NCBI GenBank assembly: GCA_019115005.1
Contig: DXEK01000150.1
Span: 1-47,687 of the forward strand
Length of the DNA stretch: 47,687 nucleotides
Direction: 5' to 3'
Source: Candidatus Fusicatenibacter merdavium
GTDB lineage: Bacteria > Bacillota > Clostridia > Lachnospirales > Lachnospiraceae
Numbering within the stretch: position 1 is the first letter of the stretch; each line of letters starts with the position of its first letter. Position numbers and translations under genes: made by a program. Of this stretch, positions 25,198-33,422 are shown piece by piece. The notes beneath the pieces are model-generated. The model made no database searches and was not told the DNA's origin. It saw nothing but the letters and a program-made list of their open reading frames with translations.

Positions 25198-26628
25198 ATG
25201 CAGGTAGATTACAAGAGGGATTTAAACCACAATTATATGATCATTCGCAAGGAAGGAGAACCCGATGCAGCGTCTTATCAGATCCGGATGCTGCAGACGA
25301 ACTCCATATCCGGAATTCTGGAATGCCGGATGAATAAGATGGATAACTGTACGTTGTTTTATTACGACATTACATCGAGGCAGGCGTTGAATTCTCTGTA
25401 TGATCATCGACAGGTAGGATGTGGTTTCCTGCGGATGTTGTTTCAGCAGCTGATGAAAGTCCTGGAGGAACTGGGCAGCTACCTTCCGGATCCGGATGGC
25501 CTGATCCTTGCGCCCAATACTGTTTATCTGACAGCGGAACCACTACAGTTCAGTTTCTGCTATCTGCCGGGGGAAAAGCATTCCGTCAATGATCAGATGC
25601 GGGAACTGATGGAATACTTTCTTCCGCGTCTGAACCATCAGGAGCCGGAAACCGTGGTGTTGGGGTACGGCCTGTATAAGACAATTTCCGATCCCGAATG
25701 TTCACTGGAACAGATACGGACACTGTTGTCCCGGGAGAGCGAGCTTCTTGCGCAGCCGGAACCCTTTGCGGAGGAAAAACAGGAAGTGAGCGAAGAGAAG
25801 GAAGGGATGCGTCAGAAAGCGATGGAATCTTTCTTTTCCGATGATGAGGAAGAGGAAGAAGAAAAAGAAAGTATCGTCTGGACCGTGGCGGTTATCGTCG
25901 GCGGCCTGGCAGTTTTAGGTCTGGTGGTTTACTTGATGTATGCCATGGATGTTCCGGCGTTTATGTATCTGATCCTTCTGGCTGCTGCCGCTGTTTCTAT
26001 TCTGGCGATTGCGCTGTGGATCAAAAAGAAAGAGCGGGCGGAAGAGAAGGAAATGTTTCCGTTTCTGGAAAGCGGCCGGGAAGGGATAGAGAACTCAGAG
26101 AAAAACCCGGATCTGCATATGGATCGTGCAGACAGTGAGCAGAAAATTTTCGAAAGAAATACGGAAAGAAACAGAGGACAGGATATTTTTGTGAGAAATA
26201 CTGACAGAATGGGGCAAATGGAGCAGGCAGACAGGAAGCGGCAGGAAGAAGCAGAAAAACATTTGCGGGAAACGGCCTCGCATCTTCTCTATCAGAAAAC
26301 AGAACCGCTCTTTATACAGCGCCACAAAGAAAATTTCCGCCTTGTCCCGGTATCCCACACGGAACTTCCGGACATTGCCATCAGCAAAGAGGAGACGACG
26401 ATCGGAAAGCTGGGAACAGTTGCAGATGTTGTGATCCCCTTTCCCACCGTCAGCAGACTCCATGCGAAAATCCACTATGCGCAGGGAATTTGTCTTCTGA
26501 CGGATTTGAATTCCTGTAACGGAACTTATGTCAATGAAGTTCAGCTGGAAGGCGATATCCCGAGAAAACTGGAGGACGGCGACGAGATTGCCTTCGCGGA
26601 TATCAAGTATCAATTCTATGAAAGATAA
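25198..26628 (+). CDS. DUF6382/FHA-domain membrane protein of the Tad locus
   Basis: This 476-residue protein begins with a cytoplasmic domain of about 230 residues of the type called DUF6382, with the family-like start YKRDLNHNYMIIR. Two hydrophobic helices follow at about 222-275 and a charged linker. The last 85 residues are a forkhead-associated domain: TTIGKLG near its start, VSRLHAKI, and DLNSCNGTYVNEVQLEGD, which is the standard phosphothreonine-binding set. The start at 25198 has AGAGAGGA upstream. FHA proteins in pilus or secretion loci usually tie assembly to kinase signals; no kinase gene of that type is near. It is the last gene of the operon. Confidence 0.78.
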   Translation: MQVDYKRDLNHNYMIIRKEGEPDAASYQIRMLQTNSISGILECRMNKMDNCTLFYYDITSRQALNSLYDHRQVGCGFLRMLFQQLMKVLEELGSYLPDPDGLILAPNTVYLTAEPLQFSFCYLPGEKHSVNDQMRELMEYFLPRLNHQEPETVVLGYGLYKTISDPECSLEQIRTLLSRESELLAQPEPFAEEKQEVSEEKEGMRQKAMESFFSDDEEEEEEKESIVWTVAVIVGGLAVLGLVVYLMYAMDVPAFMYLILLAAAAVSILAIALWIKKKERAEEKEMFPFLESGREGIENSEKNPDLHMDRADSEQKIFERNTERNRGQDIFVRNTDRMGQMEQADRKRQEEAEKHLRETASHLLYQKTEPLFIQRHKENFRLVPVSHTELPDIAISKEETTIGKLGTVADVVIPFPTVSRLHAKIHYAQGICLLTDLNSCNGTYVNEVQLEGDIPRKLEDGDEIAFADIKYQFYER

Positions 26629-26656
26629 GAAAAATTTCTCAGGTAACGGCCGGATG

Positions 26657-26690
26657 CCGGTTACAGTTCAGCTGGCTGAACTGTAACCGG
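26657..26690. repeat. Perfect-armed palindrome (family A end)
   Basis: A 34-nt inverted repeat with 16-nt arms meeting at a TG centre; arms start CCGGTTACAGTTCAGC. It contains the shared core GTTCAGCTGGCTGAAC and lies 28 nt after the last tad gene. No T-run follows, so it is not a standard terminator. Confidence 0.8.
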
Positions 26691-26716
26691 GACTCATGAA
26701 GAACTGTACGAAAACC

Positions 26717-26745
26717 TTGCAATGAAAACCGTAATCTCCTATAAT
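26717..26745 (+). promoter_or_regulatory. Promoter of the rhomboid gene
   Basis: TTGCAA (26717-26722), a 17-nt spacer and TATAAT (26740-26745). A 150-nt leader follows with a GGATTG/CAATCC hairpin (about 26760-26792). This makes the rhomboid gene a separate unit from the Tad operon. Confidence 0.75.
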
Positions 26746-26901
26746 ATGAGGTGTTTTCAGGATTGTGTGCGCACGAAGTGCGGAGCAATCCGTGTTTCAT
26801 GTCCGTTTATCGGGCAGCATATAACGGCAACTCATAATATAAAAAATACAGAATGTGTTCAGCGGGCAAGATCCGGAATGCATTGATCAGAAAGGAGAAT
26901 T

Positions 26902-27546
26902 ATGAGTCGGCAGGAATATTATGACTCCAACGAAGATTTTCTGGAGCGGATATGGAGAAACCCCAAAAACATGCTGAATCTCGTTGTGATCGCTGTTAAC
27001 ATACTGGTCTTCGTGTTGGTAACCGTCACCGGAGGAACAGATGATATGGAAAATATGATACACTGGGGCGCTGCCTATACTCCGCTGATCCGAGAGGGAG
27101 AAACCTACCGCCTGTTTACCAGTATGTTTCTTCACTTTGGGATCGAGCATTTGTTCAGCAATATGCTTCTGCTGCTGTTTGTGGGAGATTATCTGGAAAA
27201 GAACGCCGGGAAAGCGGCATATATTGCGGTTTATTTCCTGGGCGGGTTGACCGGAAGCGTATGCTCTTACCGGTATGAACTCTCGGAAGGCCGGGCGGTG
27301 GTCGCGGCGGGAGCGTCAGGTGCGATTTTTGCGGTTCTTGGCGCGATCGTGGTTCTGATGATACTGAACAGGGGACATCTGGAAGATCTGTCGCTGAAAA
27401 GACTTGCCATAATGATCGTTCTGACCTTGCTGGTCGGCGTTCAGTCAAGCAACGTTGACAATTTTGCCCACATCGGCGGCTTTGTCGGCGGGATCGTGGT
27501 TATGCTTCTGTTGTCGCCGTTTTATCTGTTGAGAAAAAAACGGTAG
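26902..27546 (+). CDS. Rhomboid-family intramembrane serine protease
   Basis: This 214-residue membrane protein has six hydrophobic segments, the rhomboid signature LHFGIEHLFSNMLLL (the conserved His-Asn region), GASGAIFA with the catalytic Ser, and HIGGFVGG with the catalytic His. Rhomboids cleave helices within the membrane. The Gly-x-Ser-Gly and His motifs needed for activity are present. AAAGGAG precedes the ATG. Its own promoter and terminator set it apart, but its place beside the Tad locus is suggestive, since pilin processing is also membrane proteolysis. Confidence 0.9.
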   Translation: MSRQEYYDSNEDFLERIWRNPKNMLNLVVIAVNILVFVLVTVTGGTDDMENMIHWGAAYTPLIREGETYRLFTSMFLHFGIEHLFSNMLLLLFVGDYLEKNAGKAAYIAVYFLGGLTGSVCSYRYELSEGRAVVAAGASGAIFAVLGAIVVLMILNRGHLEDLSLKRLAIMIVLTLLVGVQSSNVDNFAHIGGFVGGIVVMLLLSPFYLLRKKR

Positions 27547-27559
27547 AAGATATGTGTAT

Positions 27560-27613
27560 CACTCACGTTCTATTCTCTGTGAAATCAGAGAAAATGAACG
27601 TGAGTGTTTTTTT
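27560..27613 (+). terminator. Terminator of the rhomboid gene
   Basis: CACTCACGTTC (27560-27570) pairs with GAACGTGAGTG (27596-27606), with an inner TTCTCTG/CAGAGAA stem and a T-run to 27613. Confidence 0.92.
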
Positions 27614-27771
27614 ATCCTGAAGGACTTTTACCTTTACAGGAATATCTTCCCGAAGTCTCGATGGAACACATCCTCTGTTTTTCCTTTAGACCGGGGACAC
27701 TTCGGTAAGATCGCTTATAGACTGCGATACCTTCACTGAAAAACTTTCGGGTGAGGCTGTTTCGCACAGAG

Positions 27772-28449
27772 TCAGGCTACCGGAAGTGAGACTGTAAACG
27801 TTGTCCCCTGACCGGGAGCGGATTCCACGGAGATCGTTCCCCGGTGAGCCGAAACAATCTCACGGCAGATTGCCAGCCCGAGTCCGGTCCCGTTTTTCTT
27901 GTGGGTGACGAACAGATCGAACAGTGTCGGAAGATATTCTTCCGGAATCCCGCAGCCGGTGTCCTGTACCTGAAGGATGACATTGTCTCCGTCGCAGGAG
28001 ACGGAGATCAGGATCGTTCCGCCGTCGGGCATGGATTCCGCTGCGTTGCGGATCAGGTTCGAGAACAGCTGTTGAAATTTGGTCTTGTCAATGGGAATTC
28101 TCGGAACTGCGGACTGTTTGGAAAGCTGGAGCTCGATCCCCTGCTCTTCCAGCAGAACACTCGCCGATGCGGTGATACTCTGAAGTAAGAGATAGGGATT
28201 CAGGTCTTCGGTGTTTGCTGTGTGTGAATGATTGTAAGTGGACAGTTCATCCAGCAGGAGCTTCAGGTAGTCCATGTTCTCCTCAATCTTGAGATAACAG
28301 CTGTCCTCCTTCAGTTCCGGATGGTTGGCCGCCAGCAGCTGAAGAAAGCTGTTGATCAGTGCGACGGGATTTCGTATTTCATGAGATATCTTTGAGAGCA
28401 TCAGGTAACATGCATTCTCTTCGGGATTTGTCTGAGATTGTCTGGACAT
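27772..28449 (-). CDS. Soluble orphan histidine kinase
   Basis: The 225-residue product has only the catalytic parts of a sensor kinase: an H-box ISHEIRNPVALI near residue 23, an N-box SNLIRNAAESMPDGG, DTGCGIPEEYL (G1) and GTGLGLAICREIVSAH (G2). There is no membrane span and no sensor domain. This form resembles NtrB/Spo0A-type phosphorelay kinases. No response regulator lies nearby. AAGGAAGG precedes the ATG at 28449; the longer frame upstream is not supported. Which regulator it feeds is unknown. Confidence 0.85.
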   Translation of the reverse strand: MSRQSQTNPEENACYLMLSKISHEIRNPVALINSFLQLLAANHPELKEDSCYLKIEENMDYLKLLLDELSTYNHSHTANTEDLNPYLLLQSITASASVLLEEQGIELQLSKQSAVPRIPIDKTKFQQLFSNLIRNAAESMPDGGTILISVSCDGDNVILQVQDTGCGIPEEYLPTLFDLFVTHKKNGTGLGLAICREIVSAHRGTISVESAPGQGTTFTVSLPVA

Positions 28450-28501
28450 AAGAAAAACCTTCCTTAAAAAATATTTGGCGCGGGCCGTCTGAATTGTTTT
28501 C

Positions 28502-28530
28502 AGTTTAACATTTTTGAAAGAATATAGCAA
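28502..28530 (-). promoter_or_regulatory. Promoter of the soluble histidine kinase
   Basis: On the minus strand TTGCTA (28530-28525), a 17-nt spacer and TAAACT (28507-28502), about 55 nt before the start codon. Confidence 0.65.
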
Positions 28531-28589
28531 CGAAAAAGGTATTGCATAATCGGACGGAATGGGACAAAATAGTAAGAAGATAAGGAAAA

Positions 28590-28675
28590 ATCAGCTGTCT
28601 GCATAGCACCGGCGGGTGTCCGGTCTGCCGCGAAGCAGTCTTTCATGGCAGCGCGTCGTAACCGTTTGGGCGGCG
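28590..28675. repeat. Degenerate family A repeat copy
   Basis: TGCCGCGAAGCAGTCTTTCATG followed by GCAGCGCGTCGTAACCGTTT resembles the central and right part of the forward family A copies (GCGAAGTGGTTTCTCGTGG then GCTGCCGTAACGTTTC). It lies upstream of the HIT gene. Confidence 0.35.
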
Positions 28676-28716
28676 GATCTGCTGCGTTCGGGTAAGGAAG
28701 AAACGGCGGTGGAGAT

Positions 28717-28745
28717 TGTTCATTTCCGCGGAATGTGCTATAGTA
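28717..28745 (+). promoter_or_regulatory. Promoter of the HIT gene
   Basis: TTGTTC (28717-28722), a 17-nt spacer and TATAGT (28740-28745), 53 nt before the start codon. Confidence 0.65.
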
Positions 28746-28798
28746 TCAGGTAAGAAGGCGCCGGAAAAAAGCGCCGTAAATGACAGGAGGAAAAGAGA

Positions 28799-29206
28799 AT
28801 GGACTGTATTTTTTGTAAACTTGCAAATGGAGAAATCCCGACAGCTACTTTATACGAAGATGATGATTTCCGGGTAATCCTGGACCAGGGGCCGGCGACG
28901 AAGGGCCATGCGCTGATCCTTCCGAAAAAACATTATGCAAACATCTATGAACTCCCGGAGGAGCTGGCAGCGCGGGCGATGGTACTGGCGAAAAGAATGG
29001 CCGGGACAATGACAGAGGCGCTGAACTGTGACGGATTTAATCTCGTTCAGAATAACGGAGAAGCGGCAGGCCAAACAGTCTTTCATTTTCACATGCACCT
29101 GATTCCAAGGTATAATAATGATCATGCAGGGATCACATGGAATCCGGGAACGCTGGAAGAAGACGTAAAGGAAGAAATCCTTGCGGCGGTCAAGGAGAAG
29201 ATCTGA
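28799..29206 (+). CDS. hit: HIT-family nucleotide hydrolase
   Basis: This 135-residue protein carries the histidine-triad motif in TVFHFHMHLIPRY and an N-terminal zinc-binding CIFC. Members hydrolyse AMP-lysine, adenosine phosphoramidates or dinucleoside polyphosphates in the cytoplasm. The length and both motifs are standard for the Hit/HinT branch. AGGAGGAAAAGAGA precedes the ATG. It is its own transcript, with a promoter 53 nt upstream. Confidence 0.93.
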   Translation: MDCIFCKLANGEIPTATLYEDDDFRVILDQGPATKGHALILPKKHYANIYELPEELAARAMVLAKRMAGTMTEALNCDGFNLVQNNGEAAGQTVFHFHMHLIPRYNNDHAGITWNPGTLEEDVKEEILAAVKEKI

Positions 29207-29219
29207 AAAGCGGAACGAA

Positions 29220-29249
29220 AGTAACCGTTCGGCAGAAGAACTGTTACGG
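29220..29249. repeat. Short GTAAC palindrome (family A end, degenerate)
   Basis: GTAACCGTTC and GAACTGTTACGG form an imperfect inverted repeat of the family A end type, right after the HIT gene. Confidence 0.4.
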
Positions 29250-29260
29250 ATGAGAACGCA

Positions 29261-29311
29261 ATGTGCCTGGACGATCGTTTCTGCTGTGCAGAGAGGATCG
29301 CTCAGGCACAT
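29261..29311. terminator. Hairpin between converging HIT and murG genes
   Basis: ATGTGCCTGGACGATC (29261-29276) pairs with GATCGCTCAGGCACAT (about 29296-29311). Neither side has a good T-run, so termination is a guess. Confidence 0.4.
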
Positions 29312-29325
29312 TCCGACAGTACAAT

Positions 29326-30390
29326 TTATTTCTGGCATTCCTGGATCAGAGAAATGATTTTCGCGATGGAATCCGTGTGGCTGCTGTGAGCCATGGCGTC
29401 GATATATTTCTGGCGGTTCTGGTAGAGACTTCGAATGGTATCCAACAGCTTTTCTGAAGTCAGTTCTTCCTCCTCGAGAACCATGCTGTAACCCTGTTTC
29501 TCGAAGGAACGGGCATTCAGGATCTGATCGCCACGGCTGGCATTGGCTGACAGCGGGATCAGCAGATTCGGCTTTGCGAGCGCGCTGATCTCACAGATCG
29601 CGTTTGCACCGGCTCTGGAAATGACGAGATCCGCCAGGGCAAACAGGTCCGGCAGTTCTTTTTTGATATATTCAAACTGCACATAACCTTCGGTGTTCTC
29701 CAGCGACTGGTCCAGTTTGCCTTTGCCGCAAAGGTGAACCACCTGAAATTCTTTCAGAAGTTCCGGAAGAATTCCACGAACCGCATTATTGACAGCGACA
29801 GAGCCGAGACTTCCGCCGATGACAAGGATGACAGGTTTTCCGGCAGTGAAATTACAAAATTTCATCCCCTGGAGTTTGTTTCCGGAGAGCAGTTCCTGGC
29901 GGATCGGTGTACCGGTCAGAACCGCTTTGTCAGCGGGCAGGCAGTCGACGGTCTCAGGGAAATTACAGCAGACCTTTGAAGCTGCCGGGATACAGAGCTT
30001 ATTCGCCAGGCCGGGGGTCATATCGGATTCATGGATGATCGCCGGGATTTTTCTTCTTTTTGCGGCAATGACGACGGGAACGCTGACAAAACCGCCTTTG
30101 GAGAAGACGATATCCGGGTGCAACTGTTTCAGCAGTTTGCTTGCCTCCGAGAAACCTTTCAGTACGCGGAACGGGTCGGTAAAGTTTTTCGGGTCAAAAT
30201 AACGGCGCAGTTTTCCCGAGGAGATGCCATAATAAGGAATCTTTAAATCTTCAATTAATTTTTTCTCGATTCCGTCATAGGAGCCGATATAAGAAATCTG
30301 GTATCCCAGCTCCTGAAGTCGTGGAATCAGGGCTATATTTGGTGTAACATGGCCGGCAGTGCCGCCGCCAGTGAGTACAATATGTTTCAT
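29326..30390 (-). CDS. murG: MurG, lipid II-forming GlcNAc transferase
   Basis: This 354-residue membrane-associated glycosyltransferase adds GlcNAc from UDP-GlcNAc to lipid I to make lipid II, the peptidoglycan precursor. Clear motifs are the first glycine loop [53 protein letters not shown] and a C-terminal [11 protein letters not shown] with the UDP-GlcNAc site. It lies outside any dcw cluster, as in many Lachnospiraceae. GGGAGGGATTTTCC precedes the ATG. Confidence 0.95.
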   Translation of the reverse strand: MKHIVLTGGGTAGHVTPNIALIPRLQELGYQISYIGSYDGIEKKLIEDLKIPYYGISSGKLRRYFDPKNFTDPFRVLKGFSEASKLLKQLHPDIVFSKGGFVSVPVVIAAKRRKIPAIIHESDMTPGLANKLCIPAASKVCCNFPETVDCLPADKAVLTGTPIRQELLSGNKLQGMKFCNFTAGKPVILVIGGSLGSVAVNNAVRGILPELLKEFQVVHLCGKGKLDQSLENTEGYVQFEYIKKELPDLFALADLVISRAGANAICEISALAKPNLLIPLSANASRGDQILNARSFEKQGYSMVLEEEELTSEKLLDTIRSLYQNRQKYIDAMAHSSHTDSIAKIISLIQECQK

Positions 30391-30424
30391 GGAAAATCCC
30401 TCCCTGTGGTTTGGTCATGGCTTT

Positions 30425-30453
30425 ATTATCACCTGCCGTTCGGGAAATGTCAA
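30425..30453 (-). promoter_or_regulatory. Promoter of murG
   Basis: On the minus strand TTGACA (30453-30448), a 17-nt spacer and GATAAT (30430-30425), about 35 nt before the start. Confidence 0.75.
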
Positions 30454-30602
30454 GCCGTCGAAGGGGGGAGGATCCGATGAAATGTGATGGTTCAACAACG
30501 GAACCGTTATTTGTGAAATGTGACAGCCAGCTGCTGTTCACGAATGTGAAGGATAATGGCAGCTGAAAAGGATTCTGTCCGTCAGCGGAGGGAACCGGCA
30601 CA

Positions 30603-31877
30603 GTGAGACAGACTGCGGCGCAGAGCCAGGTGAGGATGAAGAGAGTAATGGATAAGAGTGGAAAGAAACAGGAACAGAAAAACGAACAGCAGCAGGGGCA
30701 GAAGAACAGAGTCGCCGAGGCGATCCTGCGGGCCCGGGACAGGGAAATGCAGCAGGAACCCACGGAGGAGAAATTGCCGAGCTTAAGCCCCGAGGAATAT
30801 GAGGATATGTATCAGAAAATTCTCATCCGGCTGAGAGCAGAAGGTCTGATGGAAGAGGACGATTCTGAGGATAGCCGGGAAGAGAAACCTGCCGGGTCTG
30901 CGGCATCCGGAAAATCCGAGACAATGGAAGTGTCAGAAAAGAAATCCTCAAAACGGGAGAAAGAACAACTGTCCGAAGAAGAGAAAGAAGCAAACGAAGA
31001 GAAGAAGGAAGAAAAACGGCGCGAAACAGCGGAGAAGACAGAAGCGGCAAGGGAAACGAACGATCTGCATGAAAAATCTTTGGAGGAAGAGAAAAGAGCG
31101 GAACGGTTGGAGATCGCGGAACATCTCCGGCATTCCGAGACAAAGGAACGTTCCGGAGCGGCCGGGAACAGTGAGAACGAGAACAGCGAGGACGGAAAAG
31201 CCGGACAGAATACAGTTCAGAGTATTCACGGGAAAGCCGGTCAGAACGCTCGCGGAAAAAATGGAAAGAATTCCGCCAAATCGACAAAAATCCGCTGGTT
31301 CCAGAAAAAGGCAGTCAAAGTTGCTGGAGTGTGCCTGATCGCCGGCGCGGCTGTTTTTGGATTATCTATGACCAGTGAAGCGAATCGCTTGCTGCTGATG
31401 CAAACGGCAAATGAGGTGCTTGGGACTGGAGATCTGATGCAGACGAATAACGATGATGATCGATTGCGGTCAGTCGGAGATGAATATGAGGCACGGGAAA
31501 TTATTACGGATACTTTAAATGTTCAGGTGCCGGATTTTTTATATTTGCCGGAAGGAATGTCATATCAAAGTTATCAGATTTTTAGTGAGGTTGGTTATGC
31601 TAAGATAGCATATTCCTATCAACATGGATTTATATATCTGACTGTGTCCAACAGTCTGACAGATATGTCTCAGGGAGATGTAAAGGAAAACCAGAATGTT
31701 TCAGAAGAAATAGAGACATTAAATGGAAAAATGGATTTTGTAATAAAAGAAATGGAAGAGAGTAAAGGCCAATACATTGCAACCTGGAACTATAAAAATG
31801 CATCTTATAGTATTTTTGGTGAGGTCTCACGGGACGAATTAATAAAAATTTTAGAAAAAATTTCATACGGGATGTAA
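30603..31877 (+). CDS. DUF4367-like membrane protein with charged N-terminal region
   Basis: The 424-residue product has a 230-residue extremely charged N-terminal region rich in Lys, Glu and Ser (cytoplasmic by inference), one membrane helix near 240-257 (VAGVCLIAGAAVFGLSM), and an outer domain of about 165 residues that fits DUF4367 proteins, often paired with sigma or anti-sigma systems. The 3' third is markedly richer in A/T than the 5' part. Start choice is uncertain: GTG 30603 (with GGAGGG 10 nt upstream), ATG 30636 and ATG 30648 are all possible. Function unknown. Confidence 0.6.
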   Translation: MRQTAAQSQVRMKRVMDKSGKKQEQKNEQQQGQKNRVAEAILRARDREMQQEPTEEKLPSLSPEEYEDMYQKILIRLRAEGLMEEDDSEDSREEKPAGSAASGKSETMEVSEKKSSKREKEQLSEEEKEANEEKKEEKRRETAEKTEAARETNDLHEKSLEEEKRAERLEIAEHLRHSETKERSGAAGNSENENSEDGKAGQNTVQSIHGKAGQNARGKNGKNSAKSTKIRWFQKKAVKVAGVCLIAGAAVFGLSMTSEANRLLLMQTANEVLGTGDLMQTNNDDDRLRSVGDEYEAREIITDTLNVQVPDFLYLPEGMSYQSYQIFSEVGYAKIAYSYQHGFIYLTVSNSLTDMSQGDVKENQNVSEEIETLNGKMDFVIKEMEESKGQYIATWNYKNASYSIFGEVSRDELIKILEKISYGM

Positions 31878-31880
31878 ATT

Positions 31881-31909
31881 TTGACGTTTTGAATCGCTTT
31901 ATATAGTGT
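31881..31909 (+). promoter_or_regulatory. Possible promoter of the DUF6147-like gene
   Basis: TTGACG (31881-31886) followed by TATAGT (31902-31907, spacer 15) or TAGTGT (31904-31909, spacer 17). It lies 4 nt after the previous stop. Confidence 0.4.
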
Positions 31910-31938
31910 AGTGCTAAAATTTAAAAGAAGGAGGGCAG

Positions 31939-32439
31939 ATGAAAAAGACATTTGGCAAATGGGGTTGTATTTTGGCAGTGTTTATTGGAGTTCTTACACT
32001 ATCGCTAACTCAGAAGGAAGTCTATGCGGAAGAACCTGAATATCTGGGACAAGTTATTGATGGCTCTGTTTTGACAGAGGATAATGAGGCAGAAGATTAT
32101 CAACAGGTAAGACTTCGTAATAGTTATTTAGCACATGGTTTTATAAAAATAACAAATAATGGAAATGGTGTTGTAGGCATTGGAGGTAGTACAGATTGCT
32201 TTGTAACTTCAGATGTTGTAAAACTAAATATCTATTTGGAGCGTTCTAAAGGAGATACGGGTTTTTACAGTTATAAAAGCTTTGAATATACAGCGTATAA
32301 TACGTATACGTTAGGAAAAAGCTTTAATTATGCGGTAGAAAAAGGTTATTATTACCGACTTCGTGGTTACCACTACGCATCGAAAAACGGCGTAGGCGAA
32401 AACCTGATTTCCGTTACCGACGGCATCTACATCGGCTAA
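31939..32439 (+). CDS. Secreted DUF6147-like protein
   Basis: The 166-residue product has a signal peptide (about 1-30, cut near VYAEE) and no lipobox, so it is likely secreted. It resembles DUF6147 proteins in its repeated turns: VIDGSVLTEDN, RLRNSYLAHGFIKI, LNIYLERS, TAYNTYTLGKS and YYYRLRGYHYASKNG. Function is unknown in that family; size and strand-rich pattern suggest a small beta domain. AGGAGGG precedes the ATG. The gene is AT-rich until about 32340, then GC-rich at its end. It follows the DUF4367-like gene by 61 nt. Confidence 0.7.
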   Translation: MKKTFGKWGCILAVFIGVLTLSLTQKEVYAEEPEYLGQVIDGSVLTEDNEAEDYQQVRLRNSYLAHGFIKITNNGNGVVGIGGSTDCFVTSDVVKLNIYLERSKGDTGFYSYKSFEYTAYNTYTLGKSFNYAVEKGYYYRLRGYHYASKNGVGENLISVTDGIYIG

Positions 32440-32455
32440 ACAGCACCCCAAAACA

Positions 32456-32494
32456 ATCATTCATGTCCTTTCGGGTCTTTCGATCATGAATGAT
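32456..32494. terminator. Hairpin after the DUF6147-like gene
   Basis: ATCATTCATG (32456-32465) pairs with CATGAATGAT (32485-32494). No T-run follows, so it may only stabilise the 3' end. Confidence 0.35.
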
Positions 32495-32915
32495 GCGAAT
32501 GGAAAGCGCAGACGAAAGTACCAAGTGATGAATCCTGTGAAATGCGCGATGAACTGACACTACACCGCAGTGAAACGTCCAAGAGCAAACGCCAAGAATA
32601 AAAAAATACAAAAGAAAGAACCAAAATGTTCCACAAGTTCCATGAAAGGGCATCTGTTCAGGATTCCAATCCAAACTCGCACGGAAACCGAAGAAACAAA
32701 GAAGATCTCAGATCGTAACCCCATATCATGTGAATGAACACTTTGGACGACTTGTGTCCTGACCGGGAGGATGTCGGGACATTCCAGAGAGGCTTTACAT
32801 AGAGGTGTGCCTGGAAGGCAGAGGGCTAAAAATGTCTTCGGGTACACCACCAAGACTCGTTTTCAAACGGATGGAAGTCTCGTGATTTTTTGATTCTAAA
32901 CGTATATCGAGTGAA
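32495..32915. other. Gene-free, possibly decayed interval
   Basis: I see no gene with a sound start, ribosome binding site or family motif. Two minus-strand frames (32414-32674 and 32560-32853) have hydrophobic pieces in different frames, such as FFCIFLFLAFALGRFTAV, which could be remains of one broken gene. I cannot assign a family. Confidence 0.3.
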
Positions 32916-32921
32916 CAGTAG

Positions 32922-32960
32922 GGCTGCCGCACTGATAAGGGCAAATCAGTGTGGGCAGCC
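32922..32960. other. Hairpin before family B copy 2
   Basis: GGCTGCC (32922-32928) and CACTGAT (32930-32936) pair with ATCAGTG (32945-32951) and GGCAGCC (32954-32960). TTATTC follows. It could be a weak terminator or part of the repeat. Confidence 0.45.
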
Positions 32961-32963
32961 TTA

Positions 32964-33110
32964 TTCTCGCGAACAACGCGCCAAACGGACATGATCGTAT
33001 GTCCGTTTGGTGGTGCTGTGTGCCGGCGGCACACGGTTAGCACCGATCGAAACGAAGTGTAGACCTGCCGCGAGGGTCAAAAATCCCGCAGCCTGCTGCG
33101 GGGTTTTTCA
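32964..33110 (+). repeat. Family B repeat, copy 2 (most complete)
   Basis: It has four hairpins in a row. Hairpin I is CCAAACGGACAT/ATGTCCGTTTGG (32981-33010). Hairpin II is GGTGCT...AGCACC (33012-33044) enclosing GTGTGCC/GGCACAC. Hairpin III is a short GACC/GGTC (about 33062-33078). Hairpin IV is CCCGCAGC/GCTGCGGG (33085-33102) with five Ts after it. Copies 1 and 3 align along most of this length. Confidence 0.8.
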
Positions 33111-33269
33111 TTTCATTCCCTCAGGCAGCAAACCGCGATGGATGTCCCGTAGCTTGCTGCGCTTCTCTGACTTTTGATAAATCCACTTGAATCTATACAT
33201 TTTCAAAAATTTCGTATATACTGTTAATATAAAACTGTAAATACGGAAATGTATCATTGAATTTCTGCA

Positions 33270-33394
33270 ACAATTCAGTCCGGTCCGTGTATTTGCTGCA
33301 CAGACTGTAGGAAAACACAGAGCCAGTGGCATCCCATCGCGAAGTGGTTTCTCGTGGATGGCTGCCGTAACGTTTCATCCGGCTGGACGGTTGC
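33270..33394 (+). repeat. Family A repeat, copy 2
   Basis: It aligns with copy 3 (42458-42586) from TTCAGTCCGGTCCGTGTATT through TTTGCTGCACAGACTGTA, and with the reverse complement of copy 1 through CATCGCGAAGTG and GGATGGCTGCCGTAACG. The outer end palindrome is worn (GTTTCATCCGGCTGGAC). It ends 28 nt before the next gene. Confidence 0.75.
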
Positions 33395-33422
33395 AAATTT
33401 CAGATCAAAGGGGGCTTGAAAT

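Noticed and set aside
30603..31877. A sigma factor partner for the DUF4367-like protein
   Set aside because: No sigma-factor gene is present upstream or downstream in the window.
32414..32853. Two overlapping minus-strand frames with hydrophobic pieces
   Set aside because: They have no ribosome binding site or recognisable family and are in different frames; at most they are remains of a broken gene.
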